A DNA stretch of 29,869 nt from DATFYM01 sp035315065 (lineage in GTDB: Bacteria > Acidobacteriota > Terriglobia > UBA7540), in assembly GCA_035315065.1 (NCBI GenBank), contig DATFYM010000043.1, positions 1-29,869 on the forward strand. The letters run 5' to 3'. This document shows, one piece after another, positions 22,434-29,869 of this stretch (position 1 is its first letter; every line of letters begins with the position of its first letter). The notes under the pieces are model-generated. The model worked only from the letters and a program-made list of their open reading frames with translations, was not told where the DNA came from and made no database searches. A program made the translations under genes and the position numbers.

Positions 22434-22890
22434 ATCTTCACGAACTCTGCGCTGGTGCCGGCCACGAACTCCACGGAACTACACCCCGGGGCTGGGATCG
22501 AACCAGATCGAACCATGCGGGGGATCGGTGTCGTTCCTTCCTCTCCGTATCTATAAATATATGTTATAGCTGTCATAAAGGCTATCAATGTGCATTTCGC
22601 TTGCAACCACCGCGATAGGTTGACACACTTTCCGCGCCACTGGGCGTACGCACTACTTGACGAACAACGGGCGTATCGAGGTCGCGCATACGCGTGGCCG
22701 GGCGCTCGCAGGCCAAAACCGGCCTTTTACGGACCGGGACAACGATGACGTCGGCGTGACTGAAAATGGAACGGATCAAGATTTGGCGATGCCACGCCAT
22801 GGTGCAGATCTAGTGCAATGCGTCCCATAGACCGGTTACCGACGAATCTCGCTTGGCGCGCGGCGAAAGTTGACTTGGGGAGGACGCTAA
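22434..22890. other. Gene-free stretch of 457 bp
   Basis: No convincing gene is seen here. An open frame on the minus strand at 22585-22800 has no ribosome-binding site and no recognisable motif. CTGGGATCGAACCAG at 22492-22506 resembles the T-arm of a tRNA read on the minus strand, but no matching acceptor or anticodon arm is found. GGGGAGG at 22877-22883 is the ribosome-binding site of the next gene. Confidence 0.5.
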
Positions 22891-24321
22891 ATGGCAATCC
22901 TGGGTTTTCACATGTCGCGCGGGCTCAGCCCACGACCTTCTCCAGCCGAAAGGGTCGTGCTGCACATCTTTCCCTGGCCACGATCAGCACAGGACCTGCT
23001 GCGCCGGAATACGCTCATCGCGCTCGCAATTCTCTTGTGTAGTAGTGTCTCTCTAAGGGCCCAGATAAGCTGCGGCAGCAACTGTGAAATCTACGATAGC
23101 GCCCATTACGGCGGCTCCGGGCTCGCGGCCAAAATGGCGTTTGTGAACGCTGTGCAAGCCATGGGAGCCCCCCTCGGCCAGGAGAGTTTTTCTCCCAGTA
23201 ACTTCCCAGCCGGCCCTTATTTCTCCGGCATTCCGCTTCCGGGCGGGGTAGCCCTCCTGGCGAATGATATCGTAAGTAACGGCCCGATCCCCGCGGGCAA
23301 TAACGCTGAGGATACATATACAGTCATGGGGGTAACCGGCATCTCTGACCTCTACTACATTGGGTTTGACTTTGATATTAAGCCTAGGCCGAACTCGAAT
23401 CCTGCGAATGTCGTGGTTCAGGTCGGGATCGACTACGACAGCGTGACATATTCGGAGCCTCTGGGCGGTTTCTTCGGGGTTGTCTCCAGCTCAAGCCAGC
23501 CCCTCAACCATAGCGGAATCTCAGTTTTCGGCATCACTGACGATGGAGCCAGCCCCGAAAACGTGGGTGAAGTCTACCTCGACAACATTCTTTATGCGGG
23601 AGGACCGGGGATTAGCGCCAGCAACCCACTGTACCCGGACTCGTCGTCGTTTTGCGGCGAAGGCGCACCTGCCTGCATATTTTTGGTCTATATCTTTGAA
23701 TTGGCTGCATATTTCGACCCGGTGACGGCTAACACATATATTTACCAGACGCTCAACGGGGCTCTTTTCACCTCCGTTGGAGGCTTTCCGTCCGGCTTCT
23801 CCTCGCCATTCGACGTTTCAAGCGGCGGCACCGACTACGGCTTGTTTGGGCCGGGAGAGACTTTGACGTTCCCGGGTGGTGGCGTCTCACATTTCACCAT
23901 CAGCGGCATAAGCCCGTCGGTGAACGGCTCCAGTCCTACGGCTTTTCCAGTCGAGCTGGGCGTGAACACGATCGGGGCTCAAGTGGAGGCGATCGCCCTC
24001 ACTGCACCTCAGCCGATATCGACCAAGGCCTCCGGACTAGCTTATAGCCGAGTTAGCCAGACCTTTAACGGGACGCTGACGATCACGAACATCAGCATCA
24101 ATTCCATTACCGGCCCGTTCCAGATCGTCCTCATAGCACTTCCAACCGGCGTGACGGTTGCCAATTCAACCGGCAGTTATTTCGGGAATCCATTTATTAC
24201 GGTCCCTGCCGTGGCCAGCCTTTCACCGGGCCAGTCGGCCACCGTAAATGTCCAGTTTAAGAATCGTTCGAACGCGAAAATCAACTTCACGCCAGTGGTT
24301 TATTCCGGGAGCATCAACTAA
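22891..24321 (+). CDS. Secreted beta-rich protein of unknown function
   Basis: This gene encodes 476 aa from an ATG at 22891 with GGGGAGG 7 nt upstream. The first 38 residues are an unusual basic/Pro-rich lead (SRGLSPRPSPAERVV). A normal signal core then follows, RRNTLIALAILLCSSVSLRA, with cleavage expected near AQISCG (about residue 59). The mature part is rich in Gly, Ser, Asn and aromatic residues. It has Cys pairs (SCGSNC and CGEGAPAC) and phrases such as YYIGFDFDIKPRP and LYGGG-like loops typical of surface beta proteins. The last ~90 residues (GTLTITNISINSITGPFQIV to FKNRSNAKINFTPVVYSG) look like an Ig-like domain. The PEP-CTERM gene starts 1 bp after its stop, so the two are probably one operon. 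Function unknown. Confidence 0.75.
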   Translation: MAILGFHMSRGLSPRPSPAERVVLHIFPWPRSAQDLLRRNTLIALAILLCSSVSLRAQISCGSNCEIYDSAHYGGSGLAAKMAFVNAVQAMGAPLGQESFSPSNFPAGPYFSGIPLPGGVALLANDIVSNGPIPAGNNAEDTYTVMGVTGISDLYYIGFDFDIKPRPNSNPANVVVQVGIDYDSVTYSEPLGGFFGVVSSSSQPLNHSGISVFGITDDGASPENVGEVYLDNILYAGGPGISASNPLYPDSSSFCGEGAPACIFLVYIFELAAYFDPVTANTYIYQTLNGALFTSVGGFPSGFSSPFDVSSGGTDYGLFGPGETLTFPGGGVSHFTISGISPSVNGSSPTAFPVELGVNTIGAQVEAIALTAPQPISTKASGLAYSRVSQTFNGTLTITNISINSITGPFQIVLIALPTGVTVANSTGSYFGNPFITVPAVASLSPGQSATVNVQFKNRSNAKINFTPVVYSGSIN

Positions 24322-24322
24322 C

Positions 24323-24973
24323 ATGAGCAAACGTGCGTCGCTCTTGATCGTGTCATTCCTGTGCCTTTCGTCGATGGCGTCGGCCGGCACCATCACCTAC
24401 GTGGTGACGGTCAACACCTCCTCAATTGCGGGGACCGCCGGATCGCTCGATTTCAACTTCAATCCTGGTCCGTTGGTGACCCAGGCGGCGTCGCTTCAGA
24501 TCCTTGGTTTTTCGAGTGACGGTACGCTGGCAGGCGGCGCTACGTTGACCGGGGACGTCGGAGGGGCCTTGCCCGGAACGCTCACCTCCGATAACGGGAC
24601 GGCATTCAACGACTACTTCGAGGGGTTCACGTACGGCACCAGTCTCGTCTTTGATGTTAGCCTGTACGGACCAGCGTTGAGTTCACCTGATGGGACCTCG
24701 ACCTCGGGCAGTACGTTTGCCTTCAGCATGTTTTCTGACCCGGCGGGCACAATCCCGGTGCTCACGAGCGACACCATAAATGGATTTGCCTTCACAGTCG
24801 ACGTGAACCTTGACGGAACGACCACCGTAACCAACTCCTCGTCAGAAACCACCATCAGCCCGGCAAGCACAGTACCCGAACCGAACGATTTCCTGCTGCT
24901 GGGCACAGCGCTCGCCTGGTGGGGCGCGTTGCGTTTCCGCCAACAACGGCGACGGCGAGCCACCATTTCTTGA
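24323..24973 (+). CDS. PEP-CTERM sorted exported protein
   Basis: This gene encodes 216 aa from an ATG at 24323, 1 bp after the preceding stop codon. The signal peptide MSKRASLLIVSFLCLSSMAS ends at SAGTI. The C-terminus carries the three-part PEP-CTERM signal: VPEP (184-187), a hydrophobic helix FLLLGTALAWWGAL, and an Arg cluster (RFRQQRRRR). Such proteins are processed by exosortase EpsH/XrtA-type enzymes and are usually tied to extracellular polysaccharide. No exosortase is in this window. The mature part (TYVVTVNTSSIAGTAGSLDF, then FSMFSDPAG) is a Ser/Thr/Gly-rich beta domain resembling the common PEP-CTERM 'NF038129-like' type. It is co-transcribed with the secreted protein upstream and convergent with the toxin gene downstream. 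Confidence 0.88.
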   Translation: MSKRASLLIVSFLCLSSMASAGTITYVVTVNTSSIAGTAGSLDFNFNPGPLVTQAASLQILGFSSDGTLAGGATLTGDVGGALPGTLTSDNGTAFNDYFEGFTYGTSLVFDVSLYGPALSSPDGTSTSGSTFAFSMFSDPAGTIPVLTSDTINGFAFTVDVNLDGTTTVTNSSSETTISPASTVPEPNDFLLLGTALAWWGALRFRQQRRRRATIS

Positions 24974-24994
24974 ACCTGGTGCACCTAAATGGCT

Positions 24995-25492
24995 CTATTT
25001 CTGAAGAACGAACGATACGCCCAGTTCTCGGAGCATTCCGAACGTGTCGATATACTCAACCGAAAACTCCCGGCAAACGTTGGGGATTTTTGCTGTGCCT
25101 GAACCAGGGCCCGCAAGTTTTTCCATTGTAACCACAGTTCCGCTGTCACATTTTGCGTGCCCAATTACCCACGGGTCGGCACCATCAAGAAAGTAAGCCG
25201 CTGCGGCCTCCGAATAAGTTTCCGTAACAAAATCCGCAATCTCGCTAAAGGCCGCTTGCACATGTTCGTCTGGCTCGACAAAGAGATTCCCCGCGTCCCG
25301 GCGTGCTTTTGCCCATTCAGTTAACTCATCCCCGCTATCCGCAAGCTCAAGGAACACTTCGTATGGGCTCTTAATTACATGCGCATCGCATTGTTGCTCG
25401 AGAAGGTTCCAAAACCCCGGGGCGAGGTCAAAGGCATAGTACTTTCTGTTGGCCTCAATGAAGACATTGGCGTCGAGCCAAAAGCGCTGCAC
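24995..25492 (-). CDS. DUF4411-type PIN-like toxin
   Basis: This gene encodes 165 aa from a GTG at 25492, 2 bp after the stop codon of the XRE-ImmA gene, so the two are translationally linked. MQRFWLDANVFIEANRKYY has the first PIN Asp (D7). YEVFLELADSGDELTEW carries the second acidic group. DGADPWVIGHAKCDSGTVVT carries the third and fourth positions. These match DUF4411, a PIN-related family usually encoded next to an XRE-ImmA/IrrE protein. It is probably an RNase toxin held by the upstream protein. The C-terminal part (IDTFGMLRELGVSFVL) is also typical of the family. Confidence 0.85.
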   Translation of the reverse strand: MQRFWLDANVFIEANRKYYAFDLAPGFWNLLEQQCDAHVIKSPYEVFLELADSGDELTEWAKARRDAGNLFVEPDEHVQAAFSEIADFVTETYSEAAAAYFLDGADPWVIGHAKCDSGTVVTMEKLAGPGSGTAKIPNVCREFSVEYIDTFGMLRELGVSFVLQK

Positions 25493-25494
25493 TT

Positions 25495-26673
25495 TTACGC
25501 CGCCCCGGCGAGCTTTTCACCTATCTTATTAAGAAGGGTCACCTTAACTCCTAGCAGGCGAGCCGCATCGCGCGAAAGGACCCTTCCTTCCAATGTTCCT
25601 TCCACAAGAACCCTTGTAAGCGTACTGCTATTTCGAGACAACAACGTAGCAAGAAAGTTGCCGCCCTCTGGCTTCTTGGCCAGGACACGTCTCCACCTTG
25701 CCTCTTCTCGCTTTAGCCAGCGCAAGTATTCGGCGTACCCCAAAACATTCAACTCATAGGCGCGGCGAAGAGCAACCGAGGAACTTACGCGGTAGACTCT
25801 GGAGATTTGTTGGACGTTTTGTTCGATGGCTCCGCTATTGTTCCAGTTTTCAAAAAACCCGGTCTCCGGAATCAAGATCTCGGCAGCCAGTCGATTGCAG
25901 AAGCGTTCGGTCGCGTTCATCGGCGCAGACGTACGCGTTCTGAGATCGGCATTAGAGATTCCACTCTTGCCAACCCAGAGGTGCACCGCTTCGTGAACCA
26001 AAGTGAAAATCTGTGCCGTCTTGGAATCTTGGGTGTTGACAAAGATCACGGGCGCGAGTTCATCGGATAGTGCGAAGCCACGGAACTCTCTGACAGAAAG
26101 GGGACGGTGAACGTTATTGCCCACAACGCCATTTCGAAAAACGAGAATTCCGCTCGATTCGCAATGACGCACGAGAGCACTCAGAAAATCCTCCCAGCCA
26201 GACGTTTCGCGGCGAAGATTGTCGTCTAATCCGAGCGCCGTTTGAATTTCCGCAGCAACTTGCTTTACGTCATCTTCCACCGAAGACTTCCCGATGAATT
26301 CCAATCGACTTCGCCCTTCCTCCTGTAAGTATTCCCTGTACCACTGCTGTTTCATTATCACGTCGTTCAAGGTGTCGCGGAACTCCGGACTCAGCGTCTT
26401 TACGGTTCTATTACCCACGGTCCGGAGGTCAGCCAATGGCGTTTTTTGGATAGGGGGAGAAGAAAGATACAGATAGCCAAATGGCACACTCAGACACCTG
26501 GCCAGCTCATGCGCCTGTCTGAATGTGGGACGGGCTTCGCCATGCTCCCAAGAAGCGACTTGGTGCGGTTCGACCTTCAACCTCTTAGCGATGGTCTCAT
26601 GCGTAGCACGAGCTCGCTCACGAGCCCACCGCACCAACCTCGGGGTAATTCGAGCGGTTATGGCGCCTGTCAT
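25495..26673 (-). CDS. XRE-family regulator fused to an ImmA/IrrE metallopeptidase domain (antitoxin)
   Basis: This gene encodes 392 aa from an ATG at 26673 with GAGGAGG 6 nt upstream. The N-terminal helix-turn-helix (about 10-65) reads RARATHETIAKRL, then VASWEHGEARPTFRQAHELA. From about residue 165 the ImmA/IrrE (DUF955) domain follows, with the zinc motif HEAVH (His227, Glu228, His231) in FTLVHEAVHLW and ERFCNRLAAEILIP further on. The last ~70 residues form an extra helical tail. Proteins of this type act as antitoxins or repressors for the downstream DUF4411 toxin. The protease domain may control loss of repression, as ImmA does for ImmR in ICEBs1. It likely binds its own promoter region (see the dyad at 26804-26817). 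Confidence 0.88.
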   Translation of the reverse strand: MTGAITARITPRLVRWARERARATHETIAKRLKVEPHQVASWEHGEARPTFRQAHELARCLSVPFGYLYLSSPPIQKTPLADLRTVGNRTVKTLSPEFRDTLNDVIMKQQWYREYLQEEGRSRLEFIGKSSVEDDVKQVAAEIQTALGLDDNLRRETSGWEDFLSALVRHCESSGILVFRNGVVGNNVHRPLSVREFRGFALSDELAPVIFVNTQDSKTAQIFTLVHEAVHLWVGKSGISNADLRTRTSAPMNATERFCNRLAAEILIPETGFFENWNNSGAIEQNVQQISRVYRVSSSVALRRAYELNVLGYAEYLRWLKREEARWRRVLAKKPEGGNFLATLLSRNSSTLTRVLVEGTLEGRVLSRDAARLLGVKVTLLNKIGEKLAGAA

Positions 26674-27031
26674 TTCCGGCCTCCTCGCCTTGCGTTACGA
26701 GCAGGTTGAGGGGGGTTCTGGAAACACACTCCCACCGGGTAGCATGAGCCGATCGATCTGGGTGCGGAAATCACCGAAGCCAAAATAGGGTTCCCTGCAA
26801 AGGACAATTGTAATTGTTTGGGTTGTGCCGAATCACGGCTTTTGTTTCTTCTTCATGCCTTTGCGCCTTCACTTTACCCCGCGTTCCTGGCCTTCCAACT
26901 GGCAGCATAATGGAAGCACAACCAAAACACAACTGCGGGACGGTGTTTGCCTCGGAAGACTCCGCCGCTAGCCTTGAGAATCGTTGCCATGGGTCCAGGA
27001 TGGCGTAAGCCCGGCTTCCGGCGAGCCCGTG
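26674..27031. other. Gene-free stretch of 358 bp upstream of the XRE-ImmA operon
   Basis: No gene was found. The stretch holds the ribosome-binding site of the XRE gene (just above 26673) and a short dyad at 26804-26817. The rest is mixed composition without repeats or a strong promoter. Confidence 0.5.
26804..26817. promoter_or_regulatory. 14-bp dyad, candidate operator of the XRE-ImmA/PIN operon
   Basis: ACAATT-GT-AATTGT is a perfect 6-bp inverted repeat with a 2-bp centre in an otherwise GC-rich region. It lies about 130 bp upstream of the start of the XRE-family gene, where self-regulation would be expected. A clear promoter next to it is not seen. Confidence 0.3.
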
Positions 27032-27376
27032 CTATTGAGGATGTTTGCCGGCTGGGATGCCGCTGAGAGCATCTTCAAGGATCTGGGCCGCCAGTTGCAT
27101 GGGGCTCACCTTTCGTCCGGAAGTGCTGGCCTCTTCGGCGAGGCGGGTGAGCAGGAGCTCGGTGGCCTCGCTCATGGGTACTTTGGGATGACGTACCCAG
27201 CTCGGGTCGGTTGGTCGGCCGGCCCGCCGGCCCTGTCCGGGCACGAGTCGGCGGCGCGCGGTCTCGACGACGGCGGCAAGACGGGCAGCGCCAAATGCGC
27301 CGCCGCCGACATCCGGCAGGCGGGTGACCACTTTGGCGCCGAGGCGGCCGGCAATCCGGCGAATGTTATTAGCCAT
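27032..27376 (-). CDS. Small conserved-type hypothetical protein
   Basis: This gene encodes 114 aa from an ATG at 27376 with AAAAGGAGG 9 nt upstream, a strong ribosome-binding site. The N-terminus MANNIRRIAGRLGAKVVTRL is followed by a Gly/Ala stretch (DVGGGAFGAARLA). The C-terminal half (KVPMSEATELLLTRLAEEAS, then GRKVSPMQLAAQILEDAL) resembles the helices of ribbon-helix-helix-like antitoxins that place a Ser/Thr-rich turn between two helices. I recall this C-terminal pattern in uncharacterised proteins of soil bacteria. It has a tiny coupled open frame upstream and no toxin downstream. An orphan antitoxin or small DNA-binding protein is possible, but this is inference. Confidence 0.65.
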   Translation of the reverse strand: MANNIRRIAGRLGAKVVTRLPDVGGGAFGAARLAAVVETARRRLVPGQGRRAGRPTDPSWVRHPKVPMSEATELLLTRLAEEASTSGRKVSPMQLAAQILEDALSGIPAGKHPQ

Positions 27377-27382
27377 GGTTGC

Positions 27383-27499
27383 TTACCTCCTTTTCTTGTG
27401 CTTGGGTCCTGACGGCAAAGGCTCCTTGAGCGGAAAGCCGATCTCGAGGTAGTCGCGATCGATGACGAAACCGACCGCTCCACTTCTCCCCAGTTTCAA
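27383..27499 (-). CDS. Tiny open frame upstream of the small conserved gene (possible gene remnant)
   Basis: The frame encodes 38 aa from a TTG at 27499 and is open for seven more codons upstream. It reads KLGRSGAVGFVIDRDYLEIG, followed by FPLKEPLPSG and a basic end KHKKRR. Codon choice looks natural. The final AGG AGG codons double as the ribosome-binding site of the next gene, whose ATG lies 6 bp after this stop. There is no ATG or GTG start and no ribosome-binding site, so it may be the remains of a longer gene. SLKLGRSGAVGFVI weakly recalls the N-terminus of AbrB/MazE-like antitoxins. Confidence 0.35.
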   Translation of the reverse strand: MKLGRSGAVGFVIDRDYLEIGFPLKEPLPSGPKHKKRR

Positions 27500-27923
27500 A
27501 GATCGGACTTTTTGCCCAGAAAGTCAACTGGGATTCGGACTTGCGCTTGGGCCCGGAATGCTTCCAAAGGCCAGCACACGGTCGAGGGAAAAAATCGTTA
27601 TCTGTTCATCACGGCCAGAGTTTATTCCCTGCAAGAGCCTCGGGAAACGCGTGCGGTGGCCACACCTCAATCCCATCCTCGGTCCGAACCGCCACTCTCC
27701 CGGAGGGACCAGGACGCGTCGCGCGACTCCACCGACGGCAGAGTCGGAGAACGAGCGCTTGGGCCGCCGCCTCCGGCGTCGCATTTCCGCACATCGATGT
27801 TCGAATGCGGACACCTGCCACTCCTGCAATTCTCAGAAAATGACGGATTTTGAATAAGATACAGACAATTCTGCTTGGCACGATGAATGCCCAGCGTTAC
27901 AGTAAGGTGAGGAGTCCGGAACC
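27500..27923. other. Gene-free stretch of 424 bp
   Basis: Several overlapping open frames exist on both strands, but none has a ribosome-binding site or a recognisable motif, and their protein sequences are Arg/Pro-rich, as expected for chance frames in GC-rich DNA. The end of the stretch holds a promoter candidate and the ribosome-binding site of the ADOP gene. Confidence 0.45.
27875..27903 (+). promoter_or_regulatory. Candidate promoter for the second ADOP gene
   Basis: TTGGCA (27875-27880, five of six matches to TTGACA) is followed by a 17-bp spacer and TACAGT (27898-27903, four of six matches to TATAAT). The predicted start of transcription falls near 27910, only about 14 nt before the ATG and inside the ribosome-binding site, which weakens the call. 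Confidence 0.35.
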
Positions 27924-29869
27924 ATGCTCAACGACCTACGCTACGCCATACGCACGCTGCGGCACAATCCTGGATTCGCTCTGGTTGCCATCATTTCGTT
28001 GGGTTTAGGGATTGGGGCCAACGCCGCCATTTTCAGTCTGGTGGAATTCTTACTCCTGCGGCCCCTGCCCGTTCCCCATGCCTCTGAAGTGGTTGTGGTC
28101 CAGGCGCAGTTGCGCGGGGAAAGCACTGGCTTCATCCAGCAGGCCGGTTTGTCCTACCCGGATTTCGTTGACTTCGAAAGGAAGAACAAATCGTTCGCCG
28201 GCCTCGTTGCGTCCCAGTATTTCCCGTTCGGCTTCGCCCAAGACAATACCACGCTGCCCAAGATGAAATTCGGGGCGCTGGTAAGCGGGAGTTTCTTTGA
28301 CGTCCTGGGCGTGAGTCCGTCGCTGGGGCGCAGCTTCCGTGCTGACGAGGATCAAGTGCCAGGGCGCGATGCGGTGGCGGTGCTCGGCCATGATTTTTGG
28401 GAAACCGAATTTGCGTCGAGCCCTGACGTTGTCGGCAGAACTATCTTCCTCGATGGCCTGCCTTTTACGGTTGTGGGAGTCGCGCCGGAACGTTTCCCCG
28501 GGCCAATGGTTTTTATGCGCGCCGACTTGTATGTTCCTCTGGCGATGCAGCCCGCGCTGGCGGGAGGGTCGCAGCAGAACGAACTCGAAATGCGTGGGCT
28601 CCGCCCGTTGAGGGTTCAAGGGCGGCTGAAGCCGGGGGTGAGTATAAGGCAGGCCGCGGCGGAGGCTGGGGTCATCAGCCAGCAACTTGCCCAGGCCTAC
28701 CCGGAGACGAACCGCACCTGCGCATTGGAGGTTGGGACATACTTCCACACTCAGGTCGAGCAGTATTCGACGCCTGCCTTGGCGTTCCTCTTGATGACGG
28801 CACTGGCTGGGGTGGTACTGCTGATCGCTTGCGCCAACGTCATGAACCTGATGCTGAGCCGTGCCTCCGCCCGTTCGCGCGAGATCGCCGTGCGGTTGGC
28901 GATTGGAGCGGGACGGGTGCGGCTGATCCGGCAACTGTTGACGGAGAGCCTGGTGATCGCGATTGTGGGCGGGGCGCTGGGACTCCTTATCGCCCAAGCG
29001 GGGGCCGGTCTTGTCTCGCGGTTCCGCATCCCCAGCGACATTCCTGTCGTGCTAGATATCGGTCTCGACTCGCGGGTGTTGGTGTTCGTATTGTTGGTTT
29101 CCGTGGCGACCGCCATCTTGTTCGGACTGGCCCCGGCGCTCCAGAGCACCAGGCCTGACTTGGTCCCGGCTTTGAAGTCCGGAGGGGGGGCTCCGGGCAA
29201 GCGGCGGCGATTCCTGGGAAGGAATGCGCTGGTAGTCGCGCAGGTGGCGGGTTCCCTTCTGCTGCTGGTCTTTGCCACCCAGATCTTCCGCGCGGCGTCG
29301 TTTCTTCTCTCCTCCCCGATTGGTTTCCGGGCGGACCACCTCCTCAGCGCCGGTTTCAACCCCACGCTGGCTCGCGAAACGATGGAGCAGACGAAGGAAT
29401 TCTACCGGCAGTTGCTCGACCAGGCGCGAACCCTCACCGGCGTGAAGTCCGCGGCGCTCTCGCAGGGCGTCCCGTTCATGCAGTTTATGGGAATCAGTTC
29501 GACGCGGGTCATCCCGGAGGGTGTCCAGTTGCCGGTCGGGACGGAGGCCGTCACCTTGTTTTCGAACACGGTGAGCGAGGGCTACTTCCGCACCCTCGGT
29601 GTGCCCATTGTGGCGGGCCGCGACTTCCTCTTGAGCGATCGCGCGGATTCACACCGGGTGGCGATTGTGAATGAGCAGTTCGCGCGCAAGTACTATCCTA
29701 GTCGAAGCGCGATCGGAAAGCGCCTGCAATTGAATGGCGCGGACGGTCCCTTCGCCGAGATCGTCGGCGTGGCGAAGCAGAGCAAGTACCTTAACCCCCT
29801 CGAGCCACCTATGGAGTACCTCTATCTGCCATGGGACCAGAACCGTACGGCGGCCATGACCCTGATGCT
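27924..29869 (+). CDS. ADOP-type MacB/FtsX-like permease (runs off window)
   Basis: The frame opens at ATG 27924 (MLNDLRYAIRTLRHNPGFAL), with GAGGAG about 9 nt upstream, and continues to the window end: 648 codons seen of an expected 800 or so. The order of parts is the same as in the full-length copy at 14628-17069: helix 1 (AIISLGLGIGANAAIFSLVE), a MacB-type periplasmic domain, helices LTALAGVVLLIACANVMNLM, SLVIAIVGGALGLLIAQAG and VLVFVLLVSVATAILFGLAP, a linker helix (VVAQVAGSLLLLVFATQIF), and most of the second periplasmic domain (EGYFRTLGVPIVAGRDFL, FAEIVGVAKQSKYLNPLEP). The FtsX lead-in motif is SREIAVRLAIGAGRVRLIRQ. Only moderate similarity to the other copy suggests separate subfamilies with different substrates. 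Confidence 0.9.
   Translation, partial: MLNDLRYAIRTLRHNPGFALVAIISLGLGIGANAAIFSLVEFLLLRPLPVPHASEVVVVQAQLRGESTGFIQQAGLSYPDFVDFERKNKSFAGLVASQYFPFGFAQDNTTLPKMKFGALVSGSFFDVLGVSPSLGRSFRADEDQVPGRDAVAVLGHDFWETEFASSPDVVGRTIFLDGLPFTVVGVAPERFPGPMVFMRADLYVPLAMQPALAGGSQQNELEMRGLRPLRVQGRLKPGVSIRQAAAEAGVISQQLAQAYPETNRTCALEVGTYFHTQVEQYSTPALAFLLMTALAGVVLLIACANVMNLMLSRASARSREIAVRLAIGAGRVRLIRQLLTESLVIAIVGGALGLLIAQAGAGLVSRFRIPSDIPVVLDIGLDSRVLVFVLLVSVATAILFGLAPALQSTRPDLVPALKSGGGAPGKRRRFLGRNALVVAQVAGSLLLLVFATQIFRAASFLLSSPIGFRADHLLSAGFNPTLARETMEQTKEFYRQLLDQARTLTGVKSAALSQGVPFMQFMGISSTRVIPEGVQLPVGTEAVTLFSNTVSEGYFRTLGVPIVAGRDFLLSDRADSHRVAIVNEQFARKYYPSRSAIGKRLQLNGADGPFAEIVGVAKQSKYLNPLEPPMEYLYLPWDQNRTAAMTLM

Noticed and set aside
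22492..22506. T-arm-like sequence suggesting a tRNA or tRNA-targeted insertion site
   Set aside because: Read on the minus strand it has a TTCGATC loop and a four-pair stem, but no matching acceptor, D-arm or anticodon arm surrounds it and no integrase is nearby.
22585..22800. Open frame of 71 codons on the minus strand
   Set aside because: It has no ribosome-binding site and no motif, its composition resembles chance frames, and neighbouring context gives no support.
27609..27881. Open frame of 90 codons on the minus strand containing VAVRTEDGIEVWPPHAFPEA
   Set aside because: Part of it looks protein-like, but there is no ribosome-binding site, the rest is low-quality and overlapping frames of similar length exist on both strands. 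A decayed gene is possible but not supported.

Overview
The window is about 29.9 kb of high-GC bacterial DNA. It most likely comes from a soil-type Acidobacteriota. The evidence is two duplicated orphan MacB/FtsX-type permeases without their own ATPase (the 'ADOP' type, characteristic of acidobacteria), a large secreted sortilin-like BNR-repeat protein, a TAT-exported molybdenum hydroxylase, and a PEP-CTERM protein. There are no rRNA, tRNA or CRISPR features, no transposase and no integrase.

Layout. (1) 1-3300 is an accessory block. It holds the end of a KSTGP-motif gene, two overlapping small genes behind an extended -10 promoter, a short antitoxin-like gene that reads through an integron-type attC site, a membrane-anchored protein, and an HNH endonuclease-like gene that appears split by a one-base deletion in a G run. 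(2) 3388-5292 is a DrrA/DrrB-type ABC exporter. (3) 5296-6374 is a PIN toxin-antitoxin pair with a degraded small membrane-protein gene coupled behind it. (4) 6555-9934 is an amino-acid module: a D-threonine aldolase/D-serine dehydratase-like PLP enzyme and RidA on one strand, and an APC amino-acid permease on the other. (5) 9991-14382 is a three-subunit periplasmic molybdenum hydroxylase operon (2Fe-2S, Mo and FAD subunits) ending in a small six-cysteine protein. (6) 14628-20635 holds a full-length ADOP permease, a small unknown gene and a 1,089-aa secreted BNR-repeat protein. (7) 20768-22433 holds a second KSTGP gene and a VapBC-like pair whose toxin is frameshifted. (8) 22891-24973 holds two secreted proteins, the second with a PEP-CTERM signal. 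(9) 24995-26673 is an XRE-ImmA/IrrE antitoxin with a DUF4411-type PIN toxin. (10) 27032-29869 holds a small conserved gene and the start of a second ADOP permease that runs off the window.

The most unusual structure lies between genes. At eleven places there are short arrays with a 7-bp period, and a twelfth has a 9-bp period. The unit differs from place to place. At most loci two inverted arrays face each other and could fold into long imperfect hairpins. Seven of the twelve lie within about 25 bp of a stop codon, and several contain the stop codon itself. They recall the heptanucleotide STRR sequences of filamentous cyanobacteria in period and the REP/BIME elements in placement. I do not know a named acidobacterial family that matches. 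The second strong signal is the lone attC-like site at 1259-1323.

Reading frames, motifs, repeats and overlaps are read directly from the sequence. Family names come from recognised motifs. Functional links between neighbours are inference.
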